From NCBI GenBank assembly GCA_947372155.1, contig CANBSM010000020.1, positions 1 through 15,934 on the forward strand: a stretch of 15,934 nucleotides of DNA, read 5' to 3'. The translations under genes and the position numbers were made by a program. Shown piece after piece: positions 14,143-15,934 of this stretch (the stretch's first letter is position 1; each line of letters starts with the position of its first letter). Source of the DNA: Burkholderiaceae bacterium (GTDB taxonomy: Bacteria; Pseudomonadota; Gammaproteobacteria; Burkholderiales; Burkholderiaceae). The notes under the pieces are model-generated. The model worked only from the letters and a program-made list of their open reading frames with translations. It was not told the DNA's origin and searched no databases.

Positions 14143-14433
14143 ATGATCAAAGTCATTGGATTAATGGAGTTGAGCGATCAAGCCGCATTTGAAGAATATA
14201 GAAGTCAGGTAAGTAAAACTGTTGAGCTTTACAAAGGCGTCATTAAAAACCGCGGATCAGTTGTGGAACTATTTTGGAATGAATTACAGGCTGCACCCTT
14301 CAGCACTTTTGTGGAGCTGGAATTTCCTGAAGTACAGGATGCTCATACCTGGGCTAACAGTCCTGAATATCAAGCGCTAGTACCTATTCGAAGCAAGGCA
14401 ATGAAGCTAACCTTGTTTAGCGTTGTCACCTAA
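14143..14433 (+). CDS. DUF1330 family protein
   Basis: A 96-residue dimeric alpha/beta-barrel-type protein of the DUF1330 family. The pattern is recognisable: D-x-x-A-F-E-E-Y-R-x-x-V-x-x-T-V near the start, R-G-x-V-V-E-L in the middle, F-V-E-L-E-F-P-E-V-x-D-A and then the conserved ANSPEYQALVPIRSKA helix. No enzymatic function is established for the family. Two ATG codons occur in tandem, 14140 and 14143. AAGGAG at 14132-14137 gives a 5-base spacer for 14143 and only 2 for 14140, so 14143 is preferred. It is divergent from the cupin/mmsB pair and convergent with the histone-like gene. Confidence 0.85.
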   Translation: MIKVIGLMELSDQAAFEEYRSQVSKTVELYKGVIKNRGSVVELFWNELQAAPFSTFVELEFPEVQDAHTWANSPEYQALVPIRSKAMKLTLFSVVT

Positions 14434-14460
14434 GATAATTTGTAGTTCGCACTGTGCCAA

Positions 14461-14491
14461 TAAAAAAGCCTAGCTCCTAAAAGCTAGGCTT
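14461..14491 (-). terminator. Intrinsic terminator of the histone-like gene
   Basis: Perfect 10-bp arms AAGCCTAGCT (14466-14475) and AGCTAGGCTT (14482-14491) with a 6-base loop. On the minus strand the stem is followed by six T (the A-run at 14462-14467), so it terminates the leftward gene ending at 14514. It may also stop the rightward DUF1330 transcript less efficiently. Confidence 0.88.
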
Positions 14492-14513
14492 ATCAATCAG
14501 TCTGGAGTGAGAA

Positions 14514-14702
14514 TTACTTCTTAGCTTCCATTGCCTCTTTAGCAGCAGTAATTTCTTTACGGCGCTCTTTGCAGGCACCAGCGATTTCTTGCAAGGCCTT
14601 ACGTGCGCGAGCAGCAGATGCCTTAATACCTTTTTCAATGAATTTTTCGTTTTCAGCTTTGTAAGTTTCAAAAGCAGCCAACAATGTATCGTGTTGTGAC
14701 AT
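14514..14702 (-). CDS. Histone H1-like (Hc1 N-domain-like) small basic protein
   Basis: A 62-residue, mostly helical protein. Start ATG 14702 is chosen because GGAGACGAG lies directly upstream; the open frame continues to 14720 without a better site. The sequence EKFIEKGIKASAARARKALQEI followed by K-E-R-R-K-E-I-T-A-A-K-E resembles the N-terminal helical domain of chlamydial Hc1 and of the short H1-like proteins of betaproteobacteria. It lacks the long Lys/Ala/Pro-rich tail that binds DNA in Hc1. It may therefore be a nucleoid-associated protein or a relative with a different role; DNA binding is inference. It has its own strong terminator, and a perfect inverted repeat in its leader may be an operator or RNA hairpin. 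Confidence 0.82.
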   Translation of the reverse strand: MSQHDTLLAAFETYKAENEKFIEKGIKASAARARKALQEIAGACKERRKEITAAKEAMEAKK

Positions 14703-15060
14703 CTCGTCTCCTATTAACAAATGAATATTTATACTGACAGCGAAGTCAGTATATCCCCATAAAAACCATAGAAAATCGCCCCCTAAATCAGGGATAACTC
14801 TTATATTTAAGTGTTAATTCAAAATATCCTGATTGAACCCAAAATGCCCAAAAAGGCCAAAAATGCCCAGAAAATCGCCTTTATTGCCCATCTACCGGCC
14901 CATCGGGTTCTCCACTTACCCAAAAATGAGCGCTGCGCTCACCTCTGGGCTGGTCTGTAGGCGCCCATAGGCAGTCTCCGGCTAATACATTCCGCCCCCA
15001 ATAATTCAGGCCAGGGTCAGATTAAAAGATAATGACTCCATAAAAAATCAGAGAGACAGC
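14703..15060. other. 358-bp intergenic region rich in short repeats
   Basis: No convincing gene. Besides the 9-bp inverted repeat it holds: an 11-bp direct repeat AGAAAATCGCC (14770-14780 and 14869-14879); two copies of AAAATGCCCA 19 bp apart (14841 and 14860) and a related TTGCCCAT at 14884; and a palindrome TGAGCGC-T-GCGCTCA (14927-14941). On the minus strand the recurrent GGCGATTTTCT and TGGGCATTTT units recall the multiple short repeats at ends of IS21-family elements, but no transposase remnant was found. A 25-codon minus-strand frame (14814-14891) exists within it but lacks support. The last 60 bp probably contain the rhodanese-gene promoter (GATAAT at 15028) and its AGAGAG ribosome site. 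Confidence 0.6.
14730..14753. promoter_or_regulatory. Perfect 9-bp inverted repeat upstream of the histone-like gene
   Basis: TATACTGAC (14730-14738), 6-base centre AGCGAA, GTCAGTATA (14745-14753). It lies 28 bp upstream of the ATG at 14702 on the minus strand. This could be a repressor/activator site or a leader hairpin. I do not recognise it as a known operator. Confidence 0.6.
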
Positions 15061-15934
15061 ATGACTATTCAAACTAAAAATCATTCATTCGTTCGTAACA
15101 AACTTCTCAATAAAGAAGAGATTGCATTCTTAGATGTGCGTGAGGAAGATCCCCATGCGCAAGAGCACCCCCTCTTTGCTGCAAACCTGCCTCTTTCCAG
15201 AATCGAGATTGATGCTTACGCAAAGCTGCCAAAGAAAAACACGCCTATCGTCACCCTAGATGATGGCGAAGGTTCCGCTCAATTGGCTGCGCAACGCTTA
15301 GTCAATCTTGGCTACACCGATGTATCGGTTTTTGAAGGAGGCGTTCAAGGCTGGAAGGCAGCTGGTGGTGAATTATTTAAAGATGTCAATGTTCCCAGTA
15401 AATCATTTGGTGAGTTTGTAGAATCCAAGCGTCATACCCCTTCGCTATCCGCGCAAGAAGTAAAGCAATTAATCGATAACAAGGAAGATGTCGTTGTTGT
15501 GGACGTACGCCGTTTTGATGAATACAACACGATGAGCATTCCGACAGGCATCAGCGTTCCAGGGGCAGAGCTCGTTCTGCGTCTCCCAGAATTAGCACCG
15601 AACCCAAAGACGAAGATCATTGTGAACTGCGCAGGCAGAACTCGCAGCATTATTGGCACTCAGTCACTGATTAATGCTGGCATACCAAACGAAGTCAATG
15701 CGCTACGTAACGGCACAATTGGCTGGACACTTGCTGGCCAAGACTTGAATAAGGGGCAAAGCAGAAAATTTCAAGAGGTGAGCGAAGATACAAGAAATGC
15801 AGCGGCGGTCCGCGCTCGCAGTGTTGCTGATCGTGCTGGCGTTAAGCGCGCTAACCTGGGCGATGTACAGACATGGAAAGAACAGTCTGATCGAACTACT
15901 TATTTCTTTGATACGCGCACTCCCGAAGAGTATG
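15061..15934 (+). CDS. Multi-domain rhodanese-type sulfurtransferase (cut by right edge)
   Basis: At least 291 residues of a tandem rhodanese protein. Domain 1 (about residues 12-105) has the fold signature AFLDVRE and VFEGGVQGWKAAGGEL. Its active loop reads TLDDGEGSAQ, with Asp-Asp where Cys-Arg is expected, so it is probably catalytically dead. Domain 2 (about 128-230) has VVVDVRRFDEY and the loop NCAGRTRS with Cys190, a normal persulfide-carrying site. A third domain begins at TYFFDTRTPEEY (280-291) and is lost at the window edge. Related betaproteobacterial proteins have about four domains and over 500 residues (from memory). Likely role: transfer of sulfane sulfur, plausibly in cysteine/thiol breakdown with the dioxygenase at 8077. 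No signal peptide. ATG 15061 follows AGAGAGAC. Confidence 0.92.
   Translation, partial: MTIQTKNHSFVRNKLLNKEEIAFLDVREEDPHAQEHPLFAANLPLSRIEIDAYAKLPKKNTPIVTLDDGEGSAQLAAQRLVNLGYTDVSVFEGGVQGWKAAGGELFKDVNVPSKSFGEFVESKRHTPSLSAQEVKQLIDNKEDVVVVDVRRFDEYNTMSIPTGISVPGAELVLRLPELAPNPKTKIIVNCAGRTRSIIGTQSLINAGIPNEVNALRNGTIGWTLAGQDLNKGQSRKFQEVSEDTRNAAAVRARSVADRAGVKRANLGDVQTWKEQSDRTTYFFDTRTPEEY

Overview
The window looks like a chromosomal segment of a free-living betaproteobacterium. Moderate GC, short intergenic gaps, and the mix of feoAB, a tupA-type tungstate binder, selD, rhlE and mmsB suggest a Polynucleobacter-like member of the Burkholderiaceae. This placement rests on gene content and protein style, not on a marker gene. 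I saw no rRNA, tRNA, CRISPR array or intact mobile element.

Layout. (1) 1-2915 is an iron region. feoB (cut by the left edge) and feoA run leftward. A small cupredoxin-fold periplasmic protein and a predicted outer-membrane barrel protein run rightward, with overlapping stop and start codons. Two Fur-box-like palindromes lie in the 91-bp divergent gap. (2) 2984-3610 is a PaiB-type FMN-binding protein. (3) 3618-6348 is an oxyanion (molybdate/tungstate) region: a ModA-like binding protein, a regulator fusing a ModE-type winged helix to a binding-protein-like sensor, and a divergent TupA. No permease or ATPase gene is present. A strong bidirectional terminator follows tupA. (4) 6434-7015 is an exported protein with two internal repeats. 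(5) 7143-10056 is a rightward run: GNAT acetyltransferase, YbgC-type thioesterase, thiol dioxygenase, RhlE-type RNA helicase. (6) 10110-12895 is a second rightward run: exported transglutaminase-like protein, TlpA-type thioredoxin, selenophosphate synthase. (7) 12909-14082 runs leftward: small cupin, then 3-hydroxyisobutyrate dehydrogenase. (8) 14143-14433 is a DUF1330 protein, and 14514-14702 is a 62-residue histone-H1-like basic protein on the minus strand. (9) 14703-15060 is the only long non-coding stretch; it holds inverted and direct repeats. (10) 15061 to the right edge is a multi-rhodanese protein, truncated by the window.

Working together: feoAB and the divergent pair are probably co-repressed by Fur, which suggests the cupredoxin-like and barrel proteins handle iron outside the inner membrane. 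The ModA/ModE-like/TupA cluster supplies or senses Mo/W. With SelD some 5 kb away, it raises the possibility of a selenocysteine- and Mo/W-dependent enzyme such as formate dehydrogenase elsewhere in the genome (inference). The most promising unexplained items are the Fur-linked pair whose cupredoxin has lost every normal copper ligand, the permease-less oxyanion locus, and the repeat-rich gap upstream of the histone-like gene.
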